Shown here in pieces: positions 48,848-60,921 of a stretch of DNA of 64,000 bases. The position numbers and the translations under genes were made by a program. The stretch comes from Psilocybe azurescens (taxonomy: Eukaryota; Basidiomycota; Agaricomycetes; Agaricales; Agrocybaceae): assembly GCA_023853785.1 (NCBI GenBank), contig JAJIRX010000681.1, forward strand, positions 496,001 to 560,000, given 5' to 3'. Under the pieces are notes generated by a model. That model did not search any database, was not told the DNA's origin, and saw nothing but the letters and a program-made list of their open reading frames with translations. Every line of letters starts with the position of its first letter. Position 1 is the first letter of the stretch.

Positions 48848-50225
48848 CTAGTTTATAACAAGTCTAGCCTCTCCGTTCTTCACCATACGGTATCGTTTGC
48901 CTCTCCATATCACCTCGTCACCAACGATTGCAATGACCCATATAGGAAAAGCTAACAGCTCCCTACCAACCCATGCAGAGAGGAAAGAAATCCAGTCTTT
49001 TTCCGAAGATTGTGACCCGCTAGGGAACTATAAACATCCAAGTCAATCGACAGCCATGCCACGAAATGGAAAAGGGTAAATATCCATGATGGAACCCCAT
49101 ATAAGGCGCCTAAGCTCAAACTGCCAACTAGGCCAACCATGATCGATTCTTGGAAAGGCTCCGCAAAAGTTGCCGCCAAAACCATGCGCTTACGGACCCT
49201 GATCCACCGGACGCGCCTCCAGACATAGTCCGAGAAAGACATGTTCCCAACAACGTTTCGTGCAACGTCGCATGACAGATCATGACGCAAGTCCAGCTCG
49301 TGCCAAAGGGCGCTTGCGATCATATTATCCTCCGCAAGAAATCGACCAAAAGCAGGCAGTCCATATTTTCCAGGTTCCCGGGTGCCAGCGATTTGTGTTT
49401 GAATTGGGACCAATGATCCGTCAAGACGTTCTAAGTCTGAGCGCCGGTAGAGATTGGATTTTCCTACAACACACGATTCTACGGCAACTGTGTTGATGGC
49501 GATGTACATCTTTGCGTGGTTCGTATTCAGAAATGCAGCTTCTAATCTCGAGCCGACTTGCATTTGGTCGATGAGTGCAAATGGGACATGATGAACAAGG
49601 CCAATCTTCCTTTTGGTACCAGGAGGCGACTTGTTCAGAATGTTCACGCTTCTGGCCAAAGTCCTAGAATCAACCATGACGCCAGAATCGAGGACCCAAA
49701 CGATATCGTGGGCTGCAACTTTGAAAGAACGAACCAAATTGTTTACTTTCGGGTTGATGCCAACAATTTCTTCCCCTAGTAACATTAGTTGAGATTGAGA
49801 TACTTGGGCAAATTAAAGTACCTATAATTACGGAGACCTTGACATTCGGATAACGGCTTCTCAATGCTTGCACGATGTGAAGAGCTTGGTCGTTTTCATC
49901 CGCGACAGAAAAGATGATCTCATAGTTGGGATATTCTTGCTTGAATGTCGATTCAAGATTTTCATAAAGATTCGTATCTAAGCCTTTCAATGGCCGAAGA
50001 ATAGAGACACCTGGGCTGTACAATGATCCTGTATTGACCAAGGGTGACATTGGTCTCGAGCGGTAGCGTCGGCGACTGGATAGAGTCACTGTTTTAGAGA
50101 ATTTATATATTTCATGAACGAGGAACGCACGCAGCAACACAGCCGAGGAGGCTTATTAAGTATATGCCCACATACCAGGCCAGACCCACCACAGCTAAGG
50201 TGTACAAAAGTGTATCTGAAATCAT
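48848..50225 (-). CDS. Ceramide glucosyltransferase (glucosylceramide synthase, GT21)
   Basis: Transfers glucose from UDP-glucose to ceramide in the Golgi/ER membrane, making the glucosylceramide typical of filamentous fungi. The start at 50225 reads MISDTLLYTLAVVGLAWYVG, an N-terminal membrane anchor. GT21 motifs follow: VSILRPLKGLD, FSVADENDQA, WVLDSGVMVDSRTLARSV, GRFLAEDNMIASALWHELD (D3) and RRVRWIRVRK (the (Q/R)XXRW motif). C-terminal membrane segments follow. A5 (T5 at 48998-49002 on the plus strand) lacks one base: as given translation ends GFLSSLHGLVGSC, and with one more base it continues DWISFLSAWVGREL, LAFPIWVIAIVGDEV and IWRGKRYRMVKNGEA to 48848. Confidence 0.92.
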
Positions 50226-50956
50226 TTCGGTTTTGATTTTTCTCGCAACTAACTTGCAACTTCAAGAGCAGCTGCGTAATGCGCCTAGAAAAGAGGTCAG
50301 ACGGAGGAAAGGGATACAAGATACAAGAAGTCACTTGCCCAATATGTTATTAACGGTCCCCACAGGCCATCCACCAAGCAGGTTGACCGCAGTGTTGAAG
50401 CAGCGAATGCGACGTACTAGGCTTGGATCATGACCGCACTGCCGTGATCAGGCAGCTTGACCAATCATTGACAAATAATACCCAGACTGTTAAAGGAATT
50501 ATTATGCATCACATCTTTCCCTATCTGCAAAAAGTACTGTAACATATTACGATTGAGCTTAGTATATACGTTGTAGCTTACGGACCTTGTTCCCTTGTCG
50601 AAGCAACACGTTCTTTTCCTGATACCCTCCGTTTCCCTTGATCCTGACCTTGTCCGTGACATAACACAATCAATACCTTTGGAGAGACTCTTCCACCAAC
50701 ATTATGATCTAGGGCGGACCAGGGCAATCAAGCTTCCATAGGATGCGGTGCCAGTGGTAATGTCGATCACGATCCTTTCAAGTTGGCCTAGCAATGTTGC
50801 ATGATTCAAGAATCAAAATAAATCAAGCCGGCAGGATCTTACTTGCCCGGGTTACCGGTTTGGTGCAAACTACCAGGGGTACATTTGGGGTACGTTCAAA
50901 TCAAGTTCGCCTTTTAACAACTACTAAACTATAGCTTGCCATTCGTCCACGGCGCA
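50226..50956. promoter_or_regulatory. Divergent spacer of glucosylceramide synthase and thiolase
   Basis: 731 bases, the longest gene-free stretch here. It should carry both promoters and leaders. No coding exon, repeat or RNA gene is recognised. Confidence 0.4.
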
Positions 50957-52701
50957 ATGCAACGTGTAAAGCAACTTGCCGCACATCTCAAAGGCTCAGA
51001 CTCTGGCGGTCTTTCATCTCTTGAGGGCAAACATCCAGACGATGTCGTCATCACCCTTGCCATTCGTTCTCCCCTATGTAAAGCGAAGAAAGGTGGCTTC
51101 AAGGATGCTCGGTACGTAAACATTTCTGCTGATATGGATTAAATCCTGATTCCTATGCCTACAGGACTGACGAGCTCATGCTTGAAATGTTCAAGGTGAA
51201 TATTCTATCATGTGCGCCTTTTGTAGGCGAGGACTTATACATTGAATAGCATGTCGTTTCTCGTTCAGGTGTAGATCCCGGTGCTATTGGCGATATCTGT
51301 GTAGGAACGGTTTTGACCCCAGATGCCGCTTATTATGCTAGAGCGGCCATGCTCGCTGCTGGAATCCCCGACACAGTACCCGTTCAAATTGTCAACCGAT
51401 TTTGTTCAAGCGGTTTAATGGCTGTAACCACAGTAGCAAACCAAGTTCGTTCCGGTCAGATCAAAATTGGCCTAGCCATAGGTGTCGAAAGCATGTCAGA
51501 GAAGTAAGTCTATTCTCCAGGTTAAATTGTCTTATTCATATTCTCACAATTTTCAAAGTCCAGATAAGGGGGACCTTCTTTCAGTGAATTGATATCATGC
51601 AATGCTGCTTCAAAAGATTGCCAAGAACGAATGGGTTGGACAAGCGAAAATGTCGCTGCTGAGTTTCATATCACGAGGGAGGAACAAGACGCCTTTGCGG
51701 CAGAGTCTTTCAAAAAGCAGAGGAAGCGCAAAGGCGTGGCTATTTTGCAAAGGAAATTGTTCCGTTTACTGTACTCCAAAAAGGCATAGATTCTGGTGCT
51801 AGGATTTCCGTAGTCGTTAAAGAGGACGACGGCATACGCTTAGGAACCACTCAGGAAAAACTTTCGAAAATCAAACCTGCATTCCCTCATTGGGGCAATG
51901 GGACGACCACAGGCGGAAATGCTAGTCAAATCACAGACGGTGCTGCTGCTGTTCTCGTCATGACCCGAGAAGAGGCGGAAAAGCGGGGTCTTCCCATTCT
52001 TGCAAAGCATATAACAACTGCTGTGGCAGGTAATCCTATTCATTTGTCGATGAACAACATCTCGATTTTTATATTGCAGGACTTCCTCCCCGAATCATGG
52101 GAATTGGCCCCGTATATGCTATTCCTCTGGCTCTCAAGAATGCAGGTCTCCAAATAAACGATGTAGACCTTTTCGAAGTAAGGAACCCTGTCGATACATA
52201 AATGACCAAAAATAATAACCTGACCCTTTATTTTCTGCCGCAGATAAATGAAGCATTTGCATCGCAATGTGTGTATTGTATTAAGAAACTTAATATCCCC
52301 TTGTGTGTACATCCCTGTTGAATGATATATATTGATTACTCATACACTCCTTGCAGAGAGAAAGTTGTCAATCTTGATCTATTAATCCAAACTAAATAAT
52401 TGACCCTCGAGTTAGGTGAATGTGAATGGAGGAGCAATAGCATTTGGCCACCCGCTAGATAAGTTACCCATCAGTCCGTCATCTCTCTCTTTTACTGACC
52501 GTTATCCGATATATATACGCTGCACTGGAGCACGACAGATCGTTACAGGACTTAATGAGCTACATCGCCGACAAGGAAAGGTGAGGATTGGACATGTTTT
52601 TAAGGCAGATCCCGTTCATAAAAACCTATTCACAGGTCCTGCTGACGTCAATGTGCATTGGTACCGGAATGGGAGCAGCTGGGATATTCCTGCGGGAATG
52701 A
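50957..52701 (+). CDS. POT1: Peroxisomal 3-ketoacyl-CoA thiolase
   Basis: Catalyses the last step of beta-oxidation, releasing acetyl-CoA. The start at 50957 gives [13 protein letters not shown], in which RV-X5-HL is an exact PTS2 peroxisomal signal. The active-site Cys lies in NRFCSSGL. Other motifs are [62 protein letters not shown] and the second catalytic Cys in [12 protein letters not shown]5 at 51712-51716 lacks one base; one more changes KQRKRKG into [19 protein letters not shown]. The 3' part uses a 7-base exon (52357-52363) and an intron with AT and AC ends (52459-52518). The protein ends IFLRE at 52701. Confidence 0.93.
52357..52363 (+). other. POT1: 7-base microexon in the thiolase gene
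   Basis: The upstream exon ends NIP plus TT (donor GTGTGT). The next seven bases after TTGCAG complete Leu and add Glu-Lys. The following exon at 52416 starts VNVNGG. The result, NIPLEKVNVNGGA, fits the family consensus. The donor after it, GTTGTC, is weak, but other joins cause a stop or lose frame. Confidence 0.6.
52459..52518 (+). other. POT1: Candidate AT-AC intron in the thiolase gene
   Basis: 60 bases beginning ATAAGT and ending TATAC, with a good branch site TACTGAC. Exact excision joins CTAG to GCTGC and yields GHPLGCTGARQ, an invariant thiolase segment. No GT-AG pair can give this join. Confidence 0.75.
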
Positions 52702-53136
52702 GATTCCGAGTCGGGGCGTAAGACACTTGCACGGCAAGGCTATTGAAGCCCAGTGCGGCCTAAGAGGACCAAGGTCAGGCCAGGTCCTGATGAACAGCTT
52801 TAGTTAGATTTAGCTGTAACGCGATTTGGTGTTGTTCACACGTGCATAACAATAGTTTTGGAGAGCTCCGGTGGTGCATGTCCGGGTAGTTAGGTCCATA
52901 TCTGTCGAACAGTCATAGTTTAGCATAGGGCGTGGCAGTAAGAGCGTGACATGGTGACGGTGATGCCAGCAGCCATCTCACGCCACCTCCGATTCCCAGG
53001 AGCTTTCCGTTCACAACCCTTCGTTTGACTCCCAAGTTCCTCACTCTCTCTAAAACCCATCTTTCTTCCTCTTGTTTTTTTCTTCTTTCCTGTCACTCTT
53101 TAATTTCTTGGGAGCTCCCCTCTCATTCTTTGCCAA
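52702..53136. other. Spacer with pyrimidine-rich leader
   Basis: 435 bases between thiolase and the heparinase-like gene. The last 100 bases (53031-53130) are nearly all C and T on the plus strand, a typical fungal promoter/leader tract. No coding exon is seen. Confidence 0.45.
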
Positions 53137-55648
53137 ATGGCAAACTACAATTCTCTGAATGTCCCCCACCAACAGGGTCCTTATGGATCAGGCGATCCAT
53201 ATTACAACGAGTCTTCTGGTTTCATCACTCCTCATCCCACACCCAAAAGGCGCACCAGCAACTGGATCAAATTTGGTGTCCCCGTCCTCGTCATTGTTAT
53301 CATTGCTGCCGTAGTTGGTGGTGTTGTAGGCTCTCGCAAAAGCAACAAAAACAGCAGCAGCAGCACAAGTGGCAGTGATAACGCTAATACAGGCGACCCG
53401 GTGGCTGCAGCTAGTTCTGCGGCCAGCGTCAAGCTTGCACTCGGTCGATTTGCTACTGCTACTAACTCTGAGTTCATGGTTCCTATTTACCCCCTCGACA
53501 GTGAGCATTCATGTTGCTTGAATGTCATATTTACCTCACGGGCATTGTTTTACCTAGACAAACTCTGCTGCATTTACCACCCCGACCTTCGTCGGCTCAA
53601 GCAATGCAAAAATTGCTTGGCCTGCTGATCCCTTCAAGCCAAGCACTCCAAACGTTCTTACCACACGACCCGACCGCCCGCGCCTTATCGCTCCAGCGTA
53701 CAAGTGGCAAGCCCTCCCTAACTTGATCAAGAACGACCCCTACCTCCAAGGCTGGAATGCCACCATTTTTGGTAATGCCACTGCCTATTTCAACCTACCC
53801 CCGTTGTGTACTTTATGGACAACTCTAGTGGGATTCTTGACAACGCCCGCGAAGTGAAAATGAGAATCAAGGCGTTTGCTTATGCATACCGTATGAGCAA
53901 CGACACGAAATGGGTGGATCGAGCTTGGATCGAAATTGCTGTATGTTCTGAGTTGCTTTCCATCATTGATACCAACTAATATACATGAAGAATGCTGCTG
54001 GTAACGGCACGACCGTTTTTGGTCCTGAAGTGGATAGGTGGAATAACCAACATTTTTGGACACCGCCGAATTTTCTGCAGCTTACGCTATTGCATACGAC
54101 TGGCTCTATGATATGTGGTCAGATCTGCAAAAGAGCCAGATGAGAACAACGCTTATCAAATATGGTCTCCAACCTGGTGCTACTGTGTTTGCAGGTACAT
54201 CCAACTTTGGCTGGTGGTCAGAGAATACCACTGGAAATTGGAATTGTGTCTGCAATGGAGGTTTGACCCTTGCGGCTCTTGCGATTCTAGAGGATGACAC
54301 CACAGGTGTTGCGCAGTCGCTTCTCGGATCTACCGTCGATAATGCGAAGCAAAATTGTGCGCTTGCCGTCGCCGATGATGGCACATGGGCTGAAACTGCC
54401 AACTACTGGTATTTCGGTACTACTGGCCACGCCGAAATGGCTTCTGCTTTAATCACAGCGACTGGATCGGATTACGGGCTTCTCGACTCCAACACCAACT
54501 TCTTCCACACCGGCCAATTCCATATGTATGCTTATGGACCAACCTCGCTTTTCAACTACGGCGATCATGGCCCGAATAAATACTCGACAACAGCCAATTC
54601 TTTGTTCTTATATGCACAACATTACACACAACCAGCCTACTCCCTTTTCCAGCGCGAGCAAGCTAGACGCGGCCGAACCATGGAGTATGTTCTGGTACGA
54701 CCCGACGGTTTCCGGTGCATTCTGGGACGGTCAACCCCTCGATCACTTTTTCGATAACGCCCTGGATCAATGGGCATCCATGAGGAGCAGTTGGACGGAC
54801 CAAAGCGCCCTATTTGTAGCCATCAAAGCGGGCATGAATTCAAATCATCAGACGCATAACGACCTCGATGCTGGCGACTTTGTGCTCGATGCACTTGGCA
54901 CTCGATGGGCAGGCGAGTTGGGTTCCGCAGACTATAACGCTCCTGGCTACTTCAATAGCGGTGCACAGGATTCAGACCGCTGGAAGTACTACAGAAAGAT
55001 GACTGAGGGACAAAACACGATCCTGATCAACCGAGCCAACCAGAATGTTAACAATGCGCCGACTATCAAACACGACTCTTCCAACACAGTGCAAGGGTCC
55101 AGCACGGTGCTCAGTATTCCTGGAGACTCGACAGCGTTCTGGACTTCAGATCTCACTTCCTCCTACTCGGATGCGTAAGTCCGCTAATGGAGTTATTTCC
55201 GCATGTAACTAACTTGTGTGATACTCACAGCACATCGGTGAAACGCGGCGTTCGTCTCCTTAATGCCCGCCGACAAGTTCTTTTGCAAGACGAGGTCAAC
55301 GCACAACAAGGAGTGCAATGGCGAATGCATACGAACGCAACGGTGGTTACCGATGGTACGACGGCGACATTGTCGATTGGTGACAAGACGATGCAAGTCT
55401 CTATTCTCAATGCACCAGACGGCGCTTCGTTCACTAAGAGCGACGCTGTCCGCTTCCAGACGGACCCCACACCACCCATCCCCGATCAGGAGAACCCAGG
55501 CGTGACAGTGCTTGTTATTGACCTGCCAGCTGGAACCTACTCGTTGCAGGTACTGTTCAACCCACAGTGGCCAGGAATGTCGGCGTCAGACTTTGTGACC
55601 CCGCCGTCTGTGGGTCTTGACAGCTGGTCGTTGACGAGCCACAACTAA
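53137..55648 (+). CDS. Type II membrane protein of the heparinase II/III / alginate lyase superfamily
   Basis: The start at 53137 reads MANYNSLNVPHQQGPYG. A short cytoplasmic tail precedes one membrane segment (FGVPVLVIVIIAAVVGGVV) and a Ser-rich stalk. The outer domain is an alpha/alpha-toroid followed by a beta part: RPRLIAPAYKWQALPNL, VVYFMDNSSGILDNAREVK, YAIAYDWLYDMW, NWNCVCNGGLTLAAL, NSNHQTHNDLDAGDF (candidate active-site His/Asn region) and ITDLPAG-like end strands. This class cuts acidic polysaccharides, but the true substrate in fungi is unknown. C5 53798-53802 and T5 54053-54057 each lack one base, and C3 near 54642-54644 has one too many. The motifs are otherwise intact. Confidence 0.75.
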
Positions 55649-55996
55649 TACGCTCTATACCTATTCTAATACATATCTGGTTTCGTACGGACAAGGAATG
55701 TAGTAGGAGTCGACTGTTGCCTACATACATGTTAGTTAGTTAGTATTTCACGGACTTTGACTGTTGAGCTTGGAATGACATTTGTATGATGATGACTATT
55801 TTAATGATGAGTGTGGTGTTGTTTGGCATGGTTACCATGGATAATGTTTCTGGGTGCAAGTTGTGTCGGAAGTGAGTGTGTTGTGTCTCTATCCCCGACT
55901 CCTTGACGGTGTCCAGTGCCCTACGCCTACATAGAAAGCACTAGCTGCTACCTCACCATTAGTATTAACTTATCCACCAGTCCAATCTTTGTAGCC
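55649..55996. other. Spacer between the heparinase-like and Ser-rich genes
   Basis: 348 bases holding one 3' UTR and the next promoter. It includes short direct repeats (GTTAGTTAGT near 55731). No gene is recognised. Confidence 0.4.
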
Positions 55997-57088
55997 ATGT
56001 TCTCATCATCACGATCTCTCGTCCCTCTCTTCGTCTACCTCTCCCTCCTGCTCGCTACCTCATCCCTTGCAGAGGCCCATGATCCCTCCTTTGCCAACCA
56101 CAAGCGCTTGATGAAGAAACGCTCTCCGTTTCCTGCCGGTTCAGATTTGGGTCTGGGTGACATTCTCCCCCCTGTAGCTGCCGCAGGCTCTATTCCTTCA
56201 TCCAGTTCAGAGTCCGTCAGTGCCTCATCTACCTCTGCCTCCTCAGCAAGTGCTAGTTCCTCCTCGGCCTCATCGGTGAATATATCTCTTTATTTTCATT
56301 TTTTATATATATCTAACCTCAGTGTTCGTTAGGCGAGTTCCTCCGCTTCCCAGTCTTCTAGCACGTCTGCTTCTGCCTCTTCCACCTCTGCATCCGGCTC
56401 TTCCTTCTCCTCCTCGGCCTCCAGTGCTTCTGCCTCTTCTTCCTCTTCTGCCACGTCTGCCTCTATCACAGCTGCTCCTCCCAAAAGCTCAGAGACTCTC
56501 AACTTGACTGGTGCAGGAGGAGCTGTCAGCACTGTAGGAGGCAACACTGTCACCAAGGTCTTGTCCGTCGATGCTGCCAGTGCCTCTGAATCTCCCGCTC
56601 CCGCTCCTTTGTCAGGCGTCGCCAAGACTAAAAGCACAACTTTGACCGTTATCATTGCAATCGCCGCCTCTGTTGGAGGCATTGCCATCATCTGGACCAT
56701 ATTCCGCAAGTGGAAGCTTTCAAGCTCCAAAAAGTTCGACGAGCGTCTCAACCCCATCGACTGGCAGCCCACAACCGGCGAAGACGATATTGTTTCCAAG
56801 CATCGTCGTACCCCATCCGGTGCATCATCCTTCCGTTCAGGAAGTGGACATGGTCACAACAACTCCGCCGGCCGCGGTGCTGGTGGCTTTGCTCCACTTG
56901 AGCACGATTTCACTGCTCCTTCCTCAAACACCGCCCCAGTCGGCGGATATGCGGATCTATCGCGTGGACCAAGCCCCACCATGACGGAAAACATCTCCCG
57001 GGGCCCTAGCTTCAACCGTGGCTACGGAAATGGCGTCGCCATCCACAACCAGGCAGGGTATGGAACAAACGAGACCTACAGGTATTAA
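55997..57088 (+). CDS. Ser-rich single-pass cell-surface protein (Mid2/Wsc-like architecture)
   Basis: The start at 55997 reads MFSSSRSLVPLFVYLSLLLA, a signal peptide with likely cleavage after AEA. A basic KRLMKKRSPF follows, then about 100 residues of Ser/Ala/Thr-rich sequence suited to O-mannosylation, split by one intron (56274-56332). One membrane segment (TLTVIIAIAASVGGIAIIW) is followed by a basic anchor FRKWKLSSSKKFDERLNP and a cytoplasmic tail rich in Gly, Ser and Tyr, ending NETYRY. The plan is that of yeast wall-stress sensors Mid2/Wsc, but there is no WSC cysteine domain, so function is inferred from architecture only. It is one of the few genes here with a clean frame. Confidence 0.75.
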
Positions 57089-57536
57089 ACCGGCATCATC
57101 CCACACATCAGCATCCATAATTTTCCATGATACGATATCTCACTACGGCTTCGGATGAACTATCACCTTTATTTCATCCTGACCGGCACTCTTTGCCTAT
57201 TCCATTCTTTTTATCTTTTTTTTGCAACCTATTGCCGCTGGATTGTTCGCAATTTTTACGGTCGAATACCTTCACAATAAATAAAGTACCTTTTTGCCCT
57301 TGCTTTGACGGACCGAGTCCATAATCTCTTTTCCCATATACCCGGACTGTGCTCGCATATTTTGAAGTTTATGAATCATGCCCATGTAACATTTGCGTTA
57401 TTCACTGTTTGCCCGAGTTGTAGATAGAGGAACGTCGCACTACACGGCATTAGAGTATGTGCATGACGCTCTTTCTACATCTTTGGCATGGACTATCTCT
57501 TTTCTAATTATGTTCAAGATGGCAGCGCCATTTCTG
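57089..57536. other. Convergent 3' spacer
   Basis: 448 bases between two convergent genes. The left part is T-rich. It is expected to be two 3' UTRs; nothing else is recognised. Confidence 0.4.
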
Positions 57537-59373
57537 TTAGATTGCCCAACGAGTCAGACCCGACCATTTCAAGGTGTACGCTATACTAGCCACAACAATT
57601 GCAAGCAATGACATATATAACCAACCCCGTTTCCACAGACGGCTCGTTTTACGGTTGTCAACTCTACTTGTTCCCAGAAATGGCATCGGCTCGTCCTCTT
57701 GAATTCGTGTGCTTTCGAACAGTCCTTCCAGCCCGGTTGGGTTTTCGGGGGCGAAAAATCGCTGCGGTCGCAACAAGTTGTCGTTTTCGAGCGCTGCTGC
57801 AGTCGCTTGCCCGAAGGAAGATACAGTCTCCGGCTGGGTGGGTGTCCAGTCCATATCATCATCGTTGATATTTTTTCTCGGCTAGCAGGCGTTTGGGGCG
57901 GATTTGACGACCCTTGCAAGGAGGGCATGCCGAAGATTGGATTCGAATGCGTTATTATAGGCTTGGACGATAAAGATAGTGCATGCAACGTGTCGTGCTC
58001 GATTGATAATGGGAATTTGGGGTTGGTGGGCGTTGTCCCTCGGGAGTCTGGGTTGGGTGTAACCGACTGGAAGGAATCCGATTTATGGGCATGGATATCA
58101 ACAAGACGTATTGAGGGGGGCTGTTGTATCCGGAGTACGTAGTATGACAGTGCAACGGTCTTGTGTGGAAGGCGAGTTAATGAGGTGATTGGGTCATAGA
58201 GACATGAGAACATACACTCAATTCCAGTACGAAAGTGGTTATGAAGTAAATGTGGGAAGTAAACTCTCCCAGTTGGAGTATTGGTAGATCTAGTTGAAAC
58301 CACCCCACAGAGAGAAGGATTGACGAACAGAGGCGTATACTCCAGGCAAATATTTGAAGCGTCTATAGCGAAATTGGTGAGAATCATGATGATAAAATAA
58401 CTAAGAGGTCATACATTGTATGTCCGCTTCCCGTGGACTCCGAACATCGCGGCCTTGGGATTGGGATTTGCGAAATGTTGCATAGGTTGGGTCCCAAGCC
58501 GTCCATAAAATAGATATGAATACAAACAATGGCAATATGGGTCGTAGGAAGGACAATAGTCTAAAGGGATAAAAGTGGAATACAGCTTTACAGAAACTCA
58601 ACGAATTGTGCCACAGATATTGGTAAGCATGGCACATACCGCTCAGAGTACCTATCATTGACACACACAACGTACTCGCCCATAAGCACCCCCGAACCTT
58701 CCACCAAAATATTGCATCAGAAATCTTCTTCTCTCGCGCTAGATCGGGTCCGGAAACTCTTCGTTTCCTATCTTTGCCTTTACTGAGCCATCCTCCGAGT
58801 GCTTTGGCACGTGCCATTTGCCCTTTCCTTCGTATTTCTTCCTCCACTTGGGGAAGACATGAATCGCAGACGGGAGGGTAGCGCGCATGAAGAGATTCTC
58901 GGTAGGCAGGCAGCATTTCAGACGAGATTCGTACTCCGGACTCTGCATGGAATATTAAAGACTAGATATATATACTCAGAGGTCGCGCATATAGTACACA
59001 CCTCCTCCTCAGGGAGATAATTAGAGAGTAGGTTTATTAAGAGCGTTTGGTTCGTTATGCATGAATGGCAAAATGGACCGGGGCCATAGTTAGTCGGCAA
59101 GCGGTCATTGCTACGGGAAGCTGGTGGCATATAAGTTTGTTATATATGGCAACCATGATTAATGAAATGCATACCACGTTTCGCAAACGATCTCGAATTT
59201 AGATGCTCGTTGTGCATAGCAGGCTCATCGGATATTATTTCTCCTTGTGCATCGTATCTATTCCAGACACCACAGGAAGAGCATTTGAAGTTATGGGCAT
59301 TGACCGGGAACGGAACTCTGGACAAGCAAAAGAAACATTGGATGTTATTCTGACGCCTAAAGAAGGCGGGCAT
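57537..59373 (-). CDS. IMA1: Inner nuclear membrane protein Ima1 (TMEM201/NET5 family)
   Basis: Ima1 family proteins link chromatin and the LINC complex at the inner nuclear membrane. The start at 59373 reads MPAFFRRQNNIQCFFC. The zinc-binding Ima1 N-terminal domain is clear: CFFC, CSSCGVWNRYDAQGEI, SDEPAMH, LNSRSFAKR, DRLPTNYGPGPFCHSC, NLLSNYLPEE and RYPPVCDSCLPQVEEEIRR. Membrane segments follow (LWASTLCVSMIGTL, FLRPILPLFVFISILW), and a single C-terminal one (GWLYMSLLAIVVASIAYTL) ends at 57537. T3 58916-58918 and T6 57871-57876 each lack one base; one more in each joins SRLK to MLPAYRESL, and REK to NINDDDMDWTP. It shares a promoter of 158 bases with the SNAP43-like gene. Confidence 0.85.
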
Positions 59374-59531
59374 CCAGTAAGTACAGAATATGTGGAGAGA
59401 GGCGGATCGGTGATTCAAGTTTGTCGGCAACTATGATTGGTATTGAACACCGAAATGAATTTCTATTCCTTTTGCCAAACAAAGGCACTGGGGACCATTG
59501 GCTCTTGGGCACTAGACGCGGCCGCAGTGTC
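59374..59531. promoter_or_regulatory. Divergent promoter IMA1 / SNAP43-like
   Basis: 158 bases separate the chosen divergent starts. An open frame on the plus strand crosses it from 59421, so the plus-strand start may be further left. Confidence 0.35.
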
Positions 59532-60587
59532 ATGTCCCTTGCTCCTACTCCTTCTACAAGTCGAGGAGATGTCGTTCTCCAACCAAACTACTTCACGTCT
59601 TCTGTATATGTGAAAGCTCTTCGCGACGATATATCTACCCTGGTTTTTCGTTACCATGAGGCTTTTTCACAACCAGGCTGCACAAAGCCTTTCGCGCTGT
59701 TCAAGGCTGTCTGGCTAAGTCTCGGATGGAACTGGCTCCAATTCAAGGTATTTGACAGCAGATCGCGCCACACTTTCTTGGATGTTACTTTGAGATTATT
59801 TCTAGGTGAGCTCAGCCACTCACTACGCGAAATATAAAACTGATTAATTCTACAGAAAGAACAGTGAAAACGGAGGCTCCCTTCACCAGGGTTGTTGCGC
59901 TGTTTGGGATGTATGTATTTTACTACACTCAGATCAAGGACACCTTTCCAGCACTGTATAGCATCACGAATATACCCATTCCTTGCGGCACGTATTGCGT
60001 ACTCCATCCTGGAATTGTACTGAAGACATCCGCCGTTCAGATCAGTACCTCTCCCTTAAAGCGATGCCAGATTCTCTGACAAACGCGCACACTCTACCTC
60101 TGCAACCATATGCACGTTACGTGCTTTCATGTCTGCAAAGAGATCTCATATTCCATATCTTCCCCAAAAGCGACCTTGGCGCGGCAAATCCCAAGGAACT
60201 ACCAAGAGAGATCTTTACAGAAGATGGCATGGCGTTCTTGGAGCAAGGTTCACAGAAGAGAAAGGGGCGACCTGCCCGTCGCGAGAAAGGAAAGAAGGCG
60301 AGGGCTGCTCTGGACAACCTAGAAAAATGGACAGCAGAAGACGAGCAGGGCTCTTCCGAGATTGACAAGGCTTTGAGTGAATACACAAACAGCAAAGCAA
60401 CAATGCTAGGAGCCGACGGTACCAAGACTGCCCAAGGGAAGTGTCGAGAAAAGTGGGTGAGATTGTGGTTGCACGACTGAAGGAGACCCAGGAAAGTGAA
60501 GTACAAGATGACGGTGACATGATACCGCGACTTGAAGAAATACTTGAAGGCCAACCAGCGGGGATATTCGGCTTGGTCACTCACTAG
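59532..60587 (+). CDS. SNAPc subunit SNAP43-like protein
   Basis: SNAP43 (SNAPC1) belongs to the complex that recognises snRNA gene promoters. The chosen start at 59532 reads MSLAPTPSTSRGDVVLQPN. The family-like helical region follows: ALRDDISTLVFRYHEAF, LFKAVWLSLGWNW, HTFLDVTLRLFLE, RVVALFGMYVFYYTQ, ALYSITNIPIPC|DQYLSLK, LPLQPYARYVLSCLQRDLIF and HIFPKSDLGAANP. A basic segment KRKGRPARREKGKKAR resembles an AT-hook/NLS. An intron at 59988-60040 appears to be GC-AG. A4 60449-60452 lacks one base: the frame then stops at 60480, and with one more base it continues VGEIVVARLKETQ to 60587. Similarity to SNAP43 is by pattern only. Confidence 0.6.
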
Positions 60588-60921
60588 TCGTCTTGGCGGC
60601 GTGTACAGATCTGTAGTGTTGACCCTGATCGTGACAAGCCTTTCAAGCATAGCCTTTTATATTCATCTAACATGGACCCATAACTAACCATTTTGGTCTA
60701 ACTATGGCTACTAAGTGTGCAATGGCTCGCAAAGATTGTACTTTAGCTAGACAATGTAGCATCGGTGGCTGATGACGGCAGGGGCATATTGGCTGATGTA
60801 AGCAGGAGTGAGAAAAAGTGCTCTCCACAGCGGGATGGTCGTCTCATTATTACTTAGATCACCCTCAAAGTGCAGCGCACGTTAAATCTTCACTCCTTTC
60901 TTCTATTTCTCTTCTATATAC
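60588..60921. other. Spacer between SNAP43-like and KRE6/SKN1 genes
   Basis: 334 bases. TATATACATGG lies at the right end, just at the KRE6/SKN1 start. No other feature is recognised. Confidence 0.4.

Noticed and set aside
56329..56799. 156-codon minus-strand frame, rich in Glu and Ala
   Set aside because: It is the antisense of the Ser-rich repeat of the surface protein, where low complexity keeps both strands open.
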